A stretch of 64,000 nt of DNA from Bacteroidota bacterium (GTDB lineage: Bacteria; Bacteroidota; Bacteroidia; UBA8524), in NCBI GenBank assembly GCA_008933805.1, contig WBUH01000005.1:192822-256821 (forward strand). The letters run 5' to 3'. Below the pieces are notes generated by a model, which saw nothing but the letters and a program-made list of their open reading frames with translations, did not search any database and was not told where the DNA came from. Shown here one piece after another: positions 42,724 through 53,496 of the stretch. Every line of letters starts with the position of its first letter. The first letter of the stretch is position 1. The position numbers and the translations under genes are program-made.

Positions 42724-44787
42724 TTATGGCTTAAGGAAACCATAGTTCTTACCGTATTCAAGCATTTGCTTTGAAAAATCGGTAGGGTACTCAATTTTCA
42801 CATCTTTTATTTTGTCGCCATCCATTACAGGCACCAATTTGGGCTGAATAAATCCTTTGTAGGGAGCCACATCCAATTTGTTAAATCTTTCCAACACCTC
42901 GGCCAAAAGAGCTTGGTCAACTTTTACCCCGTATGTTTCTACCAATGCTTGGCCTGCTTTAAAGTCACCTTCTGATACAATGCGTTGAATTTCGCGCAAT
43001 AATTCACCAAACAAAACACGCAGTTTATCATAGTCGTTTACTTTTACGTAGGTTTTACCATCTTTCTTAAACATCTCAATCACATTATCGGCCTTCCCTT
43101 TTTCGTAAGCCCATTGAGCTACTAACTGACGGTTACGCATGTGGGCTTCTTCTAAATTTTCTCCAAGTTTTAAACGAGTTAGTTGGGTAATCAAGCCGTT
43201 CATTATGTAGCTGTCGTATTCGCACTTCCCTACCTCAAGGCTGGGCATCACACCAATATCTACCAACTTCTTATCCATAATGTAATACAGGGCAACAAGG
43301 TCGGCACGGGCTTCTTCCAACGTGCTTGAGTATTGTTTAAGCGTTTCATCGGGCGTGCCTACACCTTTGTTTATCTGACCAGATGCGTGCCCTATTACCT
43401 CGTGCATATCGGTATGAAGTTCCCCTGCTAATACACCGTGTTCAACAATACGTTTTTTAACTTCTTCACTCGATACAAACTCACCCAACATAGGACTTTT
43501 TGCACCCGCTATGTTGTAGGCATTAACAATATTACCCAACGATACTGATTTTGAACCGTGTGTTTCGCGTACCCAACGGTTGTTTGGTAAGTTAATACCT
43601 ATGGGAGTGCTGGGGGCGGCATCACCGCTTTCAACTACCACTGTAATCACTTTGGCACTAATGCCTTTTACTTGTTTCTTTTTATGTTCGGGCATCAGGG
43701 GTGAGTTATCTTCAAACCACTGTGCTTGCTTTGAAATGGTTTCGATACGTTTGCTGGCTTCCATGTCTTTAATAGATACCACGCTTTCAAACGAGCCTTT
43801 TTTGCCAATCGCATCTAAGTACACTTCGATAAAGCCGTTTACTACATCAATAGTGCTGTTTACGTCTTTTATCCAAGCAATGTTATAAGTGTCCCAATCT
43901 TTTACATCACCGGTATTGTAGTATTTCACCAGCTTTTCAAGGGCATCTTTTTGTTCAGGGGTTTCTGCTACAGCAATAGCCTTGTTCAGCCAATACACAA
44001 TCTTTTCGATGGCTTGTGTGTACATCCCGCCTACTTTCCAAACCCTTTCTTGCACATTGCCTTTTTCGTCTTTATACACTTGTGTGTTCAAGCCCCACTC
44101 AGGTTGGCTGTCGCCTTTACCTTTTAGTTTAGCATAGTAAGCTTCTACTTCATTTTGAGTTACCCCTGCATAAAAGTTGTTTGCTGATTCTGCTACGTTA
44201 TCAATGCCCTGAGCTTGGTTCACTATTTTTGCATCGACATCGGGGTTAAATATTACTTCGCCCAAAATATCCATCAAGGTGATGGTATCGCCCATTATAG
44301 GGTATGGAAACCGTTTTGAATCGCTGTTGGCTAAAAGACTTTTAAAATATTCAGGACCGCATTCGGGTATAAATTTTATGTTGCTGTAGTGATGGTGGAT
44401 GCCGTTGCTAAACCAAACACGTTTGGCATAGGTGTCAAATTTCTTCCAATCCTCAGTTGTTCTGTCGCCTTTGTAGCTTTCGTAAATGGCATCAATAGTT
44501 TGGCGGATGGCAAGGTTGTGTTTGTATTTTTGATCGTATATAATATCGCGGCCGCAAAGTGCAGCTTCGTATAAATAATATGCCAGCTCTTTTTGCTTTG
44601 GGGTAAGCTCATTAAACCCGGGCACTTCATAACGAAGTAACTGAAGGTCGGCAAAACGTTCATTCACCACCTCAAATTCAGTTTTAATCTGCTCACTTCC
44701 ATTACCCTTTTGGGCATTGCTGTCGCGGCAACCCGTATTCATCAGCGATACTGATATTGTCATTACTACTATGTGTTTTAGTTTCAT
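42724..44787 (-). CDS. Family M49 dipeptidyl peptidase (DPP III-like)
   Basis: A 687-residue peptidase with lipoprotein-type signal (MNTGC, about residue 20). The zinc site HEVIGH (H462-H467) is the M49 hexapeptide form, and EEARAD (E491/E492) carries the third ligand. DPP III-like enzymes remove dipeptides from the N-terminus of peptides. Export as a lipoprotein suggests periplasmic or surface peptide breakdown, in line with the M1 aminopeptidase nearby. It is convergent with the T9SS cargo gene and alone on its strand. Confidence 0.9.
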   Translation of the reverse strand: MKLKHIVVMTISVSLMNTGCRDSNAQKGNGSEQIKTEFEVVNERFADLQLLRYEVPGFNELTPKQKELAYYLYEAALCGRDIIYDQKYKHNLAIRQTIDAIYESYKGDRTTEDWKKFDTYAKRVWFSNGIHHHYSNIKFIPECGPEYFKSLLANSDSKRFPYPIMGDTITLMDILGEVIFNPDVDAKIVNQAQGIDNVAESANNFYAGVTQNEVEAYYAKLKGKGDSQPEWGLNTQVYKDEKGNVQERVWKVGGMYTQAIEKIVYWLNKAIAVAETPEQKDALEKLVKYYNTGDVKDWDTYNIAWIKDVNSTIDVVNGFIEVYLDAIGKKGSFESVVSIKDMEASKRIETISKQAQWFEDNSPLMPEHKKKQVKGISAKVITVVVESGDAAPSTPIGINLPNNRWVRETHGSKSVSLGNIVNAYNIAGAKSPMLGEFVSSEEVKKRIVEHGVLAGELHTDMHEVIGHASGQINKGVGTPDETLKQYSSTLEEARADLVALYYIMDKKLVDIGVMPSLEVGKCEYDSYIMNGLITQLTRLKLGENLEEAHMRNRQLVAQWAYEKGKADNVIEMFKKDGKTYVKVNDYDKLRVLFGELLREIQRIVSEGDFKAGQALVETYGVKVDQALLAEVLERFNKLDVAPYKGFIQPKLVPVMDGDKIKDVKIEYPTDFSKQMLEYGKNYGFLKP

Positions 44788-45088
44788 TATTCAGCGTTGG
44801 TTTATCACCCCAAAGTTCTAAAAAAGATTTATTTAGGCCATAGATGAACGCTTTTAATTTTTGTGGTTGGTAAATTTTTGTTTGTTGCTATATTAAACCC
44901 TGTACTAAAGGGGTATGGAGTTAACAAATTAGCGAGGTATCATGTTTTTTGTATATTGCGTAAGCATAGATTGCATTTGTTTTTAATTTAAAAGATACAT
45001 ATTGATTAAAATTTAATCTTTTTTAAAAACAATATGCATTTTTGTGCAAACTTTAAGCTGTAATATTGAGGCGATTTACTAACCTGGC
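44788..45088. other. 301-base AT-rich intergenic region
   Basis: Divergent promoters for the M49 and DUF4293 genes. Very AT-rich (a poly-A/T run near 45009-45026). I see no gene and no exact TAnnTTTG match. Confidence 0.35.
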
Positions 45089-45583
45089 ATGATACAACGC
45101 ATTCAAACTGTTTATCTTTTTATTATTGCTGTGATAGCGGCACTTCTTCTATTGTTTAATCCTTCTTATCTTGAGATTCAGGGATACGATAAATGGACAG
45201 GAAACGATAAAGGCAATATCAGTTTACATTTTAAATCGGCTGAGAAAGTTTTAAACGAGGCGGTGATTGAAAGTGTGAACCTTTCACTTATGGGTTATAC
45301 TTTATTAGTTGTATCAGGATTGGCTTTTATCGGTATTTTCTTATTCAAAAACAGGCAGTTGCAAATGCTGCTAACCAGTTTCAACTTTATCTTTATACTG
45401 GTATTGTATGTATTAATGGTGTTTTACGGTGTTAAATACCACGGGCTGCTAAGCCAAGAAGTTGATACAGAAATTGCTGTTGGATTGTTTTTCCCGCTGT
45501 TTTTGCCCGTATTTAATTACATGGCACTTTCGCGCATGAATTATGACGAGCAGTTGTTGCGCGGTGCAAACCGATTGCGCTAA
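45089..45583 (+). CDS. DUF4293 membrane protein
   Basis: A 164-residue integral membrane protein with four helices (about 5-24, 70-90, 97-117, 129-149) and the family N-terminus MIQRIQTVYLF. DUF4293 is a Bacteroidota-specific family of unknown function, often next to rho in the genome. It is convergent with gmhA, seven bases apart. Confidence 0.88.
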   Translation: MIQRIQTVYLFIIAVIAALLLLFNPSYLEIQGYDKWTGNDKGNISLHFKSAEKVLNEAVIESVNLSLMGYTLLVVSGLAFIGIFLFKNRQLQMLLTSFNFIFILVLYVLMVFYGVKYHGLLSQEVDTEIAVGLFFPLFLPVFNYMALSRMNYDEQLLRGANRLR

Positions 45584-45589
45584 TTTTTC

Positions 45590-46165
45590 TTAGCCCTTTA
45601 ATCCTTCTTCGATATAATCCATCAATGAATGGATTACTTTAATGTGTATTTCTTGTGCACGATCAGCATATTTGCTGTGCGGCGCACGAACTTCCACATC
45701 AACAGCAGCGGCCATTTTACCACCGTCTTTTCCGGTTAATCCCACTACTTTCATGCCTTTTTTATGGGCGGCTTCAATGGCATTTAATACGTTTTTGCTG
45801 TTTCCGCTGGTGCTGATAGCCAGCAGTACATCTCCTTCGTTACCGATGGCTTGTACAAAGCGTGAAAACACAAACTCGTAGCCGTAATCATTGCTAACAC
45901 ATGAAATGTGCGAAGGGTCAGATATTGAGATTGCCGCAATAGGTTCACGGTTTTCCTTAAAACGTCCGGTAAGCTCTTCGGCAAAGTGCATGGCATCGCA
46001 CATGCTGCCGCCATTGCCGCACGAAATTATCTTTTTGCCGCTTTTTAACGCTGCAAGCATTGTATCGCCGGCGCGCGCAATGCTTTTTATATTGTCATCA
46101 TCACTCAAAAAATTTTGAAGCACCTGATAGGCCTCCAAAAAGTTTTTCCTAATCACATCGCTCAT
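45590..46165 (-). CDS. gmhA: Phosphoheptose isomerase
   Basis: A 191-residue SIS-domain enzyme that converts sedoheptulose-7-phosphate to D-glycero-D-manno-heptose-7-phosphate for the lipopolysaccharide core. Family motifs: [23 protein letters not shown] (about 48-70), [26 protein letters not shown] and the C-terminal [17 protein letters not shown]. Its ATG overlaps the stop of the DsbD gene by one base (TAATG), so both are translationally coupled; the pathway's other enzymes are not here. Confidence 0.95.
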   Translation of the reverse strand: MSDVIRKNFLEAYQVLQNFLSDDDNIKSIARAGDTMLAALKSGKKIISCGNGGSMCDAMHFAEELTGRFKENREPIAAISISDPSHISCVSNDYGYEFVFSRFVQAIGNEGDVLLAISTSGNSKNVLNAIEAAHKKGMKVVGLTGKDGGKMAAAVDVEVRAPHSKYADRAQEIHIKVIHSLMDYIEEGLKG

Positions 46166-48375
46166 TATTCAACTGGGGGTTTAATACCTTCACGCTTGTA
46201 AAACAAGGCTTTGGCCTCGTCTAAAAACTTAATAAACTCTTTTACATTATAATTACTGCCTCTGGGCTCGGCAAGCAATTCTTCGTTATTATCCAACAAA
46301 CAATAATTGGGTTGAGCATTGCTGCCAAAGTAGCAAATTTGTATGTCGCTGTTAATTTTTCCGATAGATTTTTTCACCTTACCATCAAACTTAGATGTTC
46401 TCCATTCACTTTCAGGCAATTCTGTTCTGTCATCCACATACAAGGCAACCACAATAAAATCCTTTTCCAGCCTTCTTAAAACCTCAGGATGTGCCCAAAC
46501 CTGTTCCTCCATCTTACGGCAGTTAACACAACCGTGTCCTGTAAAGTCGATAAACAACGGTTTGTTTAAGTCTTTGGCACAATTGATTGCTTGTTTATAA
46601 TCAAAATACCCTTTCAATCCGTGTGGAAGATGTAAAAATTCAGTGTGTTTGGGTTTTTCGCAAAGATTGCCAACTCCTTCGCCTTTAATCATTGCAGGCA
46701 GGTTAAAACTATGTGTAGTGGTTGGCGGTAAATAGCCTGCTAAACCGGGTAATGACGCTCCCCACATACCGGGTATAAGATATACTACGAACCCAAAAGT
46801 AAGGATGGCCAAAAACAAACGGGGTACTCCCAAATAAGGCATATCGCTGTCGTGGGCAAATTTTAATTTACCTAACAAATACACACCCATTAAGAAGAAG
46901 ATTACAATCCAAAGGGCTATATATATTTCACGGTCAAGTAAATGCCAGTGATAGGCTTGGTCAGCCACACTAAGGAATTTTAAACCCAGCGCCAGCTCCA
47001 CAAATCCTAAAACAACTTTTACACTATTAAGCCAGCCGCCAGATTTTGGCAAACCTTGCAGCCAATTAGGAAATATGGCAAATAAAGTAAAGGGAAGTGC
47101 AAATGCAGCAGAGAAACCTAACATACCTACGATAGGACGAAGGTAGCTGCCTTGTGATGCTTCAACTAAAATGCTGCCTACGATGGGGCCTGTGCAAGAG
47201 AATGATACTAAAACAAGGGTAAAGGCCATAAAAAATACACCTATTAACCCTCCCCTATCGCTTTGTTTATCAACTTTATTAATAAACCCGCTAGGTAATG
47301 TAATCTCGAACAAGCCAAAAAACGATATAGCGAAGATGACAAACACTAAGAAGAAAATAGTATTAACCGTAGCATCTGTGCTAAACCAGTTTGCTCCAAC
47401 GGCTCCAAATATGCGCGAGAAAATTGTTCCTATTAGGGTATAAATAAGAATAATAAATACCCCGTAAAGGATAGCGTTACGCCTACCTACTGCCTTGCTT
47501 GAGCTGCTTTTCAGGAAAAATGTAACTGTCATGGGTATCATGGGGAACACACATGGCGTTAGCAGCGCTACTAACCCTGAAACGAACGCTACAAGAAAAA
47601 ATACCCACAGATTATCGTCTTCTTCTTTTGCTTCTACAATACCACTTTCTCCAACAAATTTTTTGGTTTCACAATTACCGCCTTCTAGTATAGATGTACT
47701 GTGGTAACCGCTTGTGTCTTTGGCTGCTTTTGAAGTATCATTACTTTGATGACTTGGCGCTGAAGATACAGGGTCAATAATTCCTTTTGCCCTTAATGCA
47801 TCGGTAATTTCTTTTATTCCATCACAGCAATTACCACCACCCTCTTCAGTTATTGACGACTCATCCACAGGTTGAGAAGGTTCAACTACAACGTTCGCTC
47901 CACCGCTCACTTTCAGCAGTTTGCCAAAATCGCCTTCTTCGTCGTTAAATAAAACACACTTCCCGTCTATATCGCTGCATATCTGGTATTCTACTACAGT
48001 CCCTTTAATGGCCGGGTTAGCCGCTAATATTTTAACCTTTTGTCTAAACTCAGCTTTCTTCTTAAATATTTTTACTTCGCCAAAAAACTCATCCTGCTTG
48101 GTAATGGGGTTAATTGCTTTTACACCGCCCACCAACTTATAAGTAGCGTTCTTATCAAATTTAAAGACCGCCTTTATAGGGCCATCGCCTTTAAATTCGT
48201 TAGAATACATATACCAATCTTTGGGTATATCGGCCTTAAATATCAACTCTACTTCATCGCCTACCTTCACATCGCCTTTAGAAACACTAAAACTCCATGT
48301 AGCGGGCAACACCAATTGTGCCCCGGCTAAAACGGGCAACAAGGCGGCCAGCCATACTATCAGTAATTTTCTCAC
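46165..48375 (-). CDS. DsbD-family thiol:disulfide interchange protein
   Basis: A 736-residue protein that passes reducing power from cytoplasmic thioredoxin across the inner membrane. Signal peptide, N-terminal DsbD-alpha-like domain (CSDIDGKC near 130), then eight or nine membrane helices with the two conserved cysteines ([12 protein letters not shown] and [10 protein letters not shown]), then a C-terminal thioredoxin-like domain with [11 protein letters not shown] (CxxC). Between N-domain and membrane part lies a linker of about 70 residues with extra cysteines ([11 protein letters not shown] and GGNCETKKF), not usual in DsbD. It overlaps gmhA downstream. Confidence 0.92.
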   Translation of the reverse strand: MRKLLIVWLAALLPVLAGAQLVLPATWSFSVSKGDVKVGDEVELIFKADIPKDWYMYSNEFKGDGPIKAVFKFDKNATYKLVGGVKAINPITKQDEFFGEVKIFKKKAEFRQKVKILAANPAIKGTVVEYQICSDIDGKCVLFNDEEGDFGKLLKVSGGANVVVEPSQPVDESSITEEGGGNCCDGIKEITDALRAKGIIDPVSSAPSHQSNDTSKAAKDTSGYHSTSILEGGNCETKKFVGESGIVEAKEEDDNLWVFFLVAFVSGLVALLTPCVFPMIPMTVTFFLKSSSSKAVGRRNAILYGVFIILIYTLIGTIFSRIFGAVGANWFSTDATVNTIFFLVFVIFAISFFGLFEITLPSGFINKVDKQSDRGGLIGVFFMAFTLVLVSFSCTGPIVGSILVEASQGSYLRPIVGMLGFSAAFALPFTLFAIFPNWLQGLPKSGGWLNSVKVVLGFVELALGLKFLSVADQAYHWHLLDREIYIALWIVIFFLMGVYLLGKLKFAHDSDMPYLGVPRLFLAILTFGFVVYLIPGMWGASLPGLAGYLPPTTTHSFNLPAMIKGEGVGNLCEKPKHTEFLHLPHGLKGYFDYKQAINCAKDLNKPLFIDFTGHGCVNCRKMEEQVWAHPEVLRRLEKDFIVVALYVDDRTELPESEWRTSKFDGKVKKSIGKINSDIQICYFGSNAQPNYCLLDNNEELLAEPRGSNYNVKEFIKFLDEAKALFYKREGIKPPVE

Positions 48376-48563
48376 AATAAGAATATCTGTTTTACGTCCG
48401 ACAAATTTAATTTAAAACTGTAAAGCTAAAAGGTTAGCTGCGTATTAGGCGACAAAATCTACTCCAAAGTTTCAATTATCCCATGTTTTTACCTTTTTGT
48501 ACAATACCCTGTTAAGTGTTGAAAAGTGTACAACTAACCCCCTGTATTGATGTTTGGTGCAAA

Positions 48564-48571
48564 TACTTTTG
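48564..48571 (+). promoter_or_regulatory. -7 box of the GH73-LysM gene
   Basis: TACTTTTG matches TAnnTTTG, 27 bases before the ATG. Confidence 0.5.
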
Positions 48572-48598
48572 AAACTGATTACGTTATAGTGGTATATT

Positions 48599-50305
48599 AT
48601 GCTTAAAAAGACAGCTTTTTCGATACTCCTGTGCCTTTGGTTGGCAGCGGGCTTTGCCCAAGATAAGAAGATGACGGTTCAGGAATATATTGATACCTAT
48701 AAAGAGCTTGCCGTAGGCGAAATGGAACGTGCACGCATACCTGCCAGTATTACTTTGGCACAAGGTATTTTGGAAAGTGCCAACGGAAACAGTAGGTTGG
48801 CTACGGAAGGAAACAACCATTTTGGTATTAAGTGTAAGAAAAACTGGACAGGTAATACCATTTACGCTGACGACGATGAACTGCACGAATGTTTCCGTGC
48901 TTACGCAACGGCTAAAGAGTCGTATGTAGACCATTCGACGTTTTTGATTGAGAATGCACGTTATGCTTTTTTGTTTGACTTAGAAATAACAGACTACAAG
49001 GGTTGGGCAAAAGGACTGAAGCAAGCCGGATATGCTACCAACCCACAATATGCTGAGATATTAATAGGGCTGATTGAACGCCACGAGCTTCACAAGCTGG
49101 ATAAAAACGAGCCTTTGCCTAAAAAGGGTGATGAAATTAAACCTAAACCTGACCCCATTGTACAAGCTGCCGGAGAATTATTCAGGTTTAACGGCATCCC
49201 TGCTACTAAGGTAATGGAAGGTCAAACGGCTATTTCTATTGCCCAAGTGTATGGGCTACTTCCCCGCCAGTTTTACCGTTACAACGATATGAAAGAAGGC
49301 AGCGATGTGGTGCCGGGCAGTATTGTGTACTTAAAGCCCAAGCACCGTAAAGGCAGCGAGGCTTACCACACGGTGAAAACAGGGGAAACCATGTACAGTA
49401 TTTCGCAATTGTATGGGGTGAAATTGAAACACTTATACAACTTTAACCGAATGAAGGAGGACACTGAACCTGCTATCGGGCAGATAGTGTATTTGCGCCG
49501 CAAACGCCGCACTCCCCCTGAGTTGCGTATAGAAGGTGCGGAGACTATTATCCGTATTCCCTTTGCTGACACCTTGAAAACAGAGCCTTATATTGAGCGC
49601 CCCGAGGTAGTTATCAAACCCAATGACCCTGCCCCTAAAAAGGAAAAAACCAAAAAAGAAGAACCCGTTGAGCAAGCTCCTGTGGCAAAAGAAGAAAAGA
49701 AACCTGTGTTTGTAGAGAAGAAAACCGATGAGAAGTATGATGTGCAGATTGAGGAGAAGAACAAAGAGTACCGTATTGATAAAAAACAGTTAGATAATGT
49801 AGAGTACCATGTGGTGCAAAAGGGTGAAACCTTGTTTGCCATTGCCCGCAAATACGGTAAGAGTGTGGAACAATTGAAGCAACTGAACCATCTTTCGGAT
49901 TTTGGATTGAAAGAGGGACAGAAGATAATTGTGAACCAGAACTTTAAAGAGAAAGAACCCGATACAAAAACTACCGACTTTTATCACGAGGTGCAAAAGG
50001 GCGAAACCCTGTTTAGCATTGCCAAAAAATATAACATGACGGTGGATGAGTTGAAGAAACTGAATAACCTTGGCGATAGTCCAATAAGTGTAGGAACACG
50101 CTTGGTGGTTTCAAAAGCAGAGGTAAAAAGTGAGAATACAAAAAGCGAAACCGTTACCACTAACTTTACCTACCACACCGTAGCACAAGGCGAAACGCTG
50201 TATGCAATAGCCCGCAAGTACGGTGTAAAAGTGGATGATATTAAGAAGCTGAACAACTTGGGCGACGGGGCAATAAAACCCGGTGATAAACTACGGGTGA
50301 AGTAG
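48599..50305 (+). CDS. Glucosaminidase (GH73) with five LysM repeats
   Basis: A 568-residue cell-wall hydrolase. Signal peptide 1-20 (GFAQDK). The FlgJ-type glucosaminidase domain spans about 25-170 (IPASITLAQGILESANGNSRLA with the catalytic Glu, then NNHFGIKC). Then five LysM modules: a divergent one near 200-245 (EGQTAISIAQVYGL), one near 255-300 (VKTGETMYSISQLYGV), and three after a charged linker of about 90 residues (KGETLFAIARKYG, KGETLFSIAKKYN, QGETLYAIARKYG). It cleaves between N-acetylglucosamine and N-acetylmuramic acid during division or growth. Its stop abuts the next gene on the opposite strand. Confidence 0.93.
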   Translation: MLKKTAFSILLCLWLAAGFAQDKKMTVQEYIDTYKELAVGEMERARIPASITLAQGILESANGNSRLATEGNNHFGIKCKKNWTGNTIYADDDELHECFRAYATAKESYVDHSTFLIENARYAFLFDLEITDYKGWAKGLKQAGYATNPQYAEILIGLIERHELHKLDKNEPLPKKGDEIKPKPDPIVQAAGELFRFNGIPATKVMEGQTAISIAQVYGLLPRQFYRYNDMKEGSDVVPGSIVYLKPKHRKGSEAYHTVKTGETMYSISQLYGVKLKHLYNFNRMKEDTEPAIGQIVYLRRKRRTPPELRIEGAETIIRIPFADTLKTEPYIERPEVVIKPNDPAPKKEKTKKEEPVEQAPVAKEEKKPVFVEKKTDEKYDVQIEEKNKEYRIDKKQLDNVEYHVVQKGETLFAIARKYGKSVEQLKQLNHLSDFGLKEGQKIIVNQNFKEKEPDTKTTDFYHEVQKGETLFSIAKKYNMTVDELKKLNNLGDSPISVGTRLVVSKAEVKSENTKSETVTTNFTYHTVAQGETLYAIARKYGVKVDDIKKLNNLGDGAIKPGDKLRVK

Positions 50306-51040
50306 TTAATCGGCCCCTACGATAAAGCTTAGCATCAACGAAAGGGTAAAATTACTACCCGTAGATGATACATCGTCTTCATTATCAAACTGCGCAGTGG
50401 CAGGGTTGATGGTTTCGTTCAACTCTTTGTAAGAGGTACTTAAAGGAATAAACTGGTAGCTGGGGCGCAGGCCAACAGAAATGTAATCGGCAAGAAACAC
50501 GTCTCCTTGCAGAAACAGAGATATGCCGACGTTAAGTTCGCTCATCACCTCTTTGTATTCAGCGGCATCAAGGCGGGTGTACACTTTATGGTGAATAAGG
50601 TCTAAAGAGCCTCCGAAATTCAGCAGCATACCATCACTAGCACCCCCGTAATAAAAGCCTCCCTCTAAATTAAAACTATTCGCAGTAAAGCGTAAATCGC
50701 GTTGATACGTTTTACCGTTTATATCCTTTCCTTGTGCAAAGGTACTCGCCCTGCGTCCTACTCGATTCATTGAAAAGGTCATACCACCGTTATTACTAAA
50801 CGGTACACCTATGCCTAAACGCCATCCTAAACTCCCCATCAAGGTTATATTTCGCATATTCCGGCTTAGGGTTGCTGCACCGTTTTGTCCCTGACGGGTT
50901 TCGTTGTAACGGTCAATCACATGATTAAGCCCCTTGAATTGGCCAATGCTTGCCGATGGGTTAAGAGAAAATACAAACAGTTGTGCCTTGCTTTGGATGC
51001 AAAAGATTAAAAACGAAGAAATTAGGATTGCTTTTTTCAT
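50306..51040 (-). CDS. Putative outer-membrane beta-barrel protein
   Basis: A 244-residue protein with a signal peptide (1-19, QSKAQL) and alternating beta-strands rich in glycine, ending in LMLSFIVGAD. It has no recognised domain but strand spacing and aromatic residues at strand ends point to an outer-membrane barrel of 8-10 strands. It stands alone, back to back with the GH73-LysM gene, whose stop is the adjacent base. Confidence 0.72.
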   Translation of the reverse strand: MKKAILISSFLIFCIQSKAQLFVFSLNPSASIGQFKGLNHVIDRYNETRQGQNGAATLSRNMRNITLMGSLGWRLGIGVPFSNNGGMTFSMNRVGRRASTFAQGKDINGKTYQRDLRFTANSFNLEGGFYYGGASDGMLLNFGGSLDLIHHKVYTRLDAAEYKEVMSELNVGISLFLQGDVFLADYISVGLRPSYQFIPLSTSYKELNETINPATAQFDNEDDVSSTGSNFTLSLMLSFIVGAD

Positions 51041-51147
51041 ATTCGCTTACTTATAGGATATGGGTAGGTAAAGGGACGTTATCTATAATATAAAGATAAC
51101 CCGCTAAAGCTTAATACCAAAAATTGGTGTTGGGTAAACGATAAAAA

Positions 51148-53469
51148 TTATACCTCGGTTTCCTTCAGTACAGCAAAGCGTATCAACTTTTCTTTCAGTT
51201 CGTCAATATTTATAGGCTTCAACAGATAGTCGTTCATGCCTGTATCGTATATGCGTTGACGGGTTTCTGGGAACACATCGGCAGTTAATGCCAAAACGGG
51301 TACATTATGGTTCAATACGTCCGATTTAGGGTCGCGTATCATTTCAATGGCATCAAACCCACTTACTTCGGGCATTTGCAAATCCATGAACACAATATCG
51401 GGAGTTTCGGTTTTTAGGTAATCAACCGCTTCGCGACCGTTGTTTAGTAATACTACGTTTATTTTCCAACGCGATAATATCTGGCGGATTACTAACTGGT
51501 TGGCTTTGTTGTCTTCAGCTACTGCTACCTTCAAGCCTTCAAGGGCTGTATCGGGTATCTTTTTAATATCACCTGAAAACGCGTTGCTTTGCACCCCGTT
51601 AATTAAGGGTATAGTAAACTTAAAGCTAGTGCCTTTGCCGGGTTCGCTTTCAACAGTGATAGTACCGCCTTGAACTTCTATCAGTTGCTTGGTAATTGCT
51701 AATCCTAATCCCGTGCCGCCAAACTTGCGGGTAGTATCGGTATAGGCTTGTGTAAAGCTCTCGAAAATAGTACCCAGTTTATCCTTGTGTATTCCTATGC
51801 CGGTATCTGATACCGAAAACTCAACCATGGCTTTGCCCTCGCTATTGTTTCCCAAAAACTTAGCACCAACGGTAACTGAACCTTCGGTGGTAAATTTTAT
51901 CGCATTACCCATCAGGTTATTCAAAATTTGAATAAGGCGGTATGGGTCGCCCAATAGTTGGGCAGGCATAGCATCATCAATGCGGGTAAGCATTGCAATG
52001 TTTTTGGTTTTGCCTTGCAAAGCAAATGTTTTGCTCACTTGCTCAATAATTTGCTTAACGTCTAAGTTTATCTCTTCAAACGTTATTTTACCCGATTCGA
52101 TTTTTGATAAATCAAGAATATCGTTAATAATCACCAACAGGTTATCGGCCGAAAACTTAAGTGTATTTAAGTTCTCACGCTGCACCTCAGTAAGCTCTGT
52201 TTCTTGCAGCAACGAGGTAAGCCCTATGATTGCATTCATAGGCGTACGTATCTCGTGGCTCATGTTTGATAAAAACTGAGACTTTGCTTTTGCCAACTCT
52301 TCGGCCACTTTTTTAGCCTCCAATAAGTTGGTTTCGTTGGTTTTTTCTTTAGTAATATCTTGTGAGAATATCGACACTCCCAAAATACCCTTATCTTCTG
52401 TTTTGATAGGATTAAAAGTGGTTTCGAAAAACAGCTTGTTGATGCGGTGCACAACAGTGGCGCGTTTTCCACCAAATGAAAGTTCAAAATTCTCTTTCAT
52501 CATCTGACGGTTATCATCGTCAAACGGAATTTTGAAAACATCCATTCCCTCTCTAAGCTCAACGTTATAAAAGGTTTTGAATATCTTTTTGGCAGCCTTG
52601 TTTAATCCCGTGATTTTGTAGTTAGCATCTATTGAAAATATAACGCTGTTTGTACTTTCAAAAAGGGCCTCCATGCGGGTGTTTTGCCACACAATTTGAC
52701 GCTCGTAGCTAACTTTTGAGGTGATGTCGTAAAAGTTGATGATGATGTACTCTTTTCCATCTTCATCGTAAAACGTATTACCGGTTACTGAAAGGTATTT
52801 GGTTTGCCCGCCCGCCTCAAAGCTAAACTCATAGGCTTGTTCGCCTTGGTGCAGCAAATCGGTCATGTGCAGGCGGTTGTTAAAAATCTCGTCGATGGGG
52901 TGATCTAAAATTTCATTCATTTCACTACCCATGATGTCTGTAAACGCCTTATTGGCACGCTGTACCATGCCTTCGCTATCTATCAGCAGCATTCCCATAC
53001 CGCTGGCATTAAAGATATTGGCCATCATCTGCCTGCTTTTTCGCAGCGATGTTTCGGCCAATGCTTTTTCGTTCTCAGATTTTAAGAGCAGGTTGGCAGT
53101 ATGCACCAACATTGATATACGCTCTGCTGTAATTTCTTCTTTGGTAATGTAATCCAACGCCCCGCTTTTCATCATCTCAACAGCAATCTTCTCATTGCCT
53201 TGTGAGGTAACAATAACTACAGGGGTTTGTATCCCTTTAGAGCGAAGGCTTTTTAACACCTCAAGTCCATCGCTGCCGGGTAGTAAGTAATCTAAAAAAA
53301 TACAGGTATAGTTGCCGCTTTGTGCCAAAGAGAGTGCCTCATCGGCACGGTAGTTCACCTCAACCTCGTAATCAAGATTTCCTTTTGACACAGCACGTCT
53401 AAACGCCAAAATATCAATCTCGTCGTCCTCAATTAAAAGAATCTTAACTTTATCCTGTATCCCAAACAT
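51148..53469 (-). CDS. Hybrid sensor histidine kinase/response regulator
   Basis: A 773-residue cytoplasmic protein. Order: receiver domain (8-125, phospho-acceptor D60 in CIFLDYLLPG), two PAS domains (about 145-260 and 270-385), HisKA with SNMSHEIRTPMNAI (about 410-475), HATPase_c (GNAIKFT, DTGIGI, GGTGLGLAI, about 520-635), and a second receiver (650-770, DIVFMDLQMPEV). An N-terminal receiver means the kinase itself may be a phosphorelay target. It has no membrane helix, so it senses an internal signal through its PAS domains. The receiver gene upstream (27 bases) is part of the same operon. Confidence 0.95.
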   Translation of the reverse strand: MFGIQDKVKILLIEDDEIDILAFRRAVSKGNLDYEVEVNYRADEALSLAQSGNYTCIFLDYLLPGSDGLEVLKSLRSKGIQTPVVIVTSQGNEKIAVEMMKSGALDYITKEEITAERISMLVHTANLLLKSENEKALAETSLRKSRQMMANIFNASGMGMLLIDSEGMVQRANKAFTDIMGSEMNEILDHPIDEIFNNRLHMTDLLHQGEQAYEFSFEAGGQTKYLSVTGNTFYDEDGKEYIIINFYDITSKVSYERQIVWQNTRMEALFESTNSVIFSIDANYKITGLNKAAKKIFKTFYNVELREGMDVFKIPFDDDNRQMMKENFELSFGGKRATVVHRINKLFFETTFNPIKTEDKGILGVSIFSQDITKEKTNETNLLEAKKVAEELAKAKSQFLSNMSHEIRTPMNAIIGLTSLLQETELTEVQRENLNTLKFSADNLLVIINDILDLSKIESGKITFEEINLDVKQIIEQVSKTFALQGKTKNIAMLTRIDDAMPAQLLGDPYRLIQILNNLMGNAIKFTTEGSVTVGAKFLGNNSEGKAMVEFSVSDTGIGIHKDKLGTIFESFTQAYTDTTRKFGGTGLGLAITKQLIEVQGGTITVESEPGKGTSFKFTIPLINGVQSNAFSGDIKKIPDTALEGLKVAVAEDNKANQLVIRQILSRWKINVVLLNNGREAVDYLKTETPDIVFMDLQMPEVSGFDAIEMIRDPKSDVLNHNVPVLALTADVFPETRQRIYDTGMNDYLLKPINIDELKEKLIRFAVLKETEV

Positions 53470-53496
53470 AGTTTTCTGTCGTATAGTCGTTTCCTT

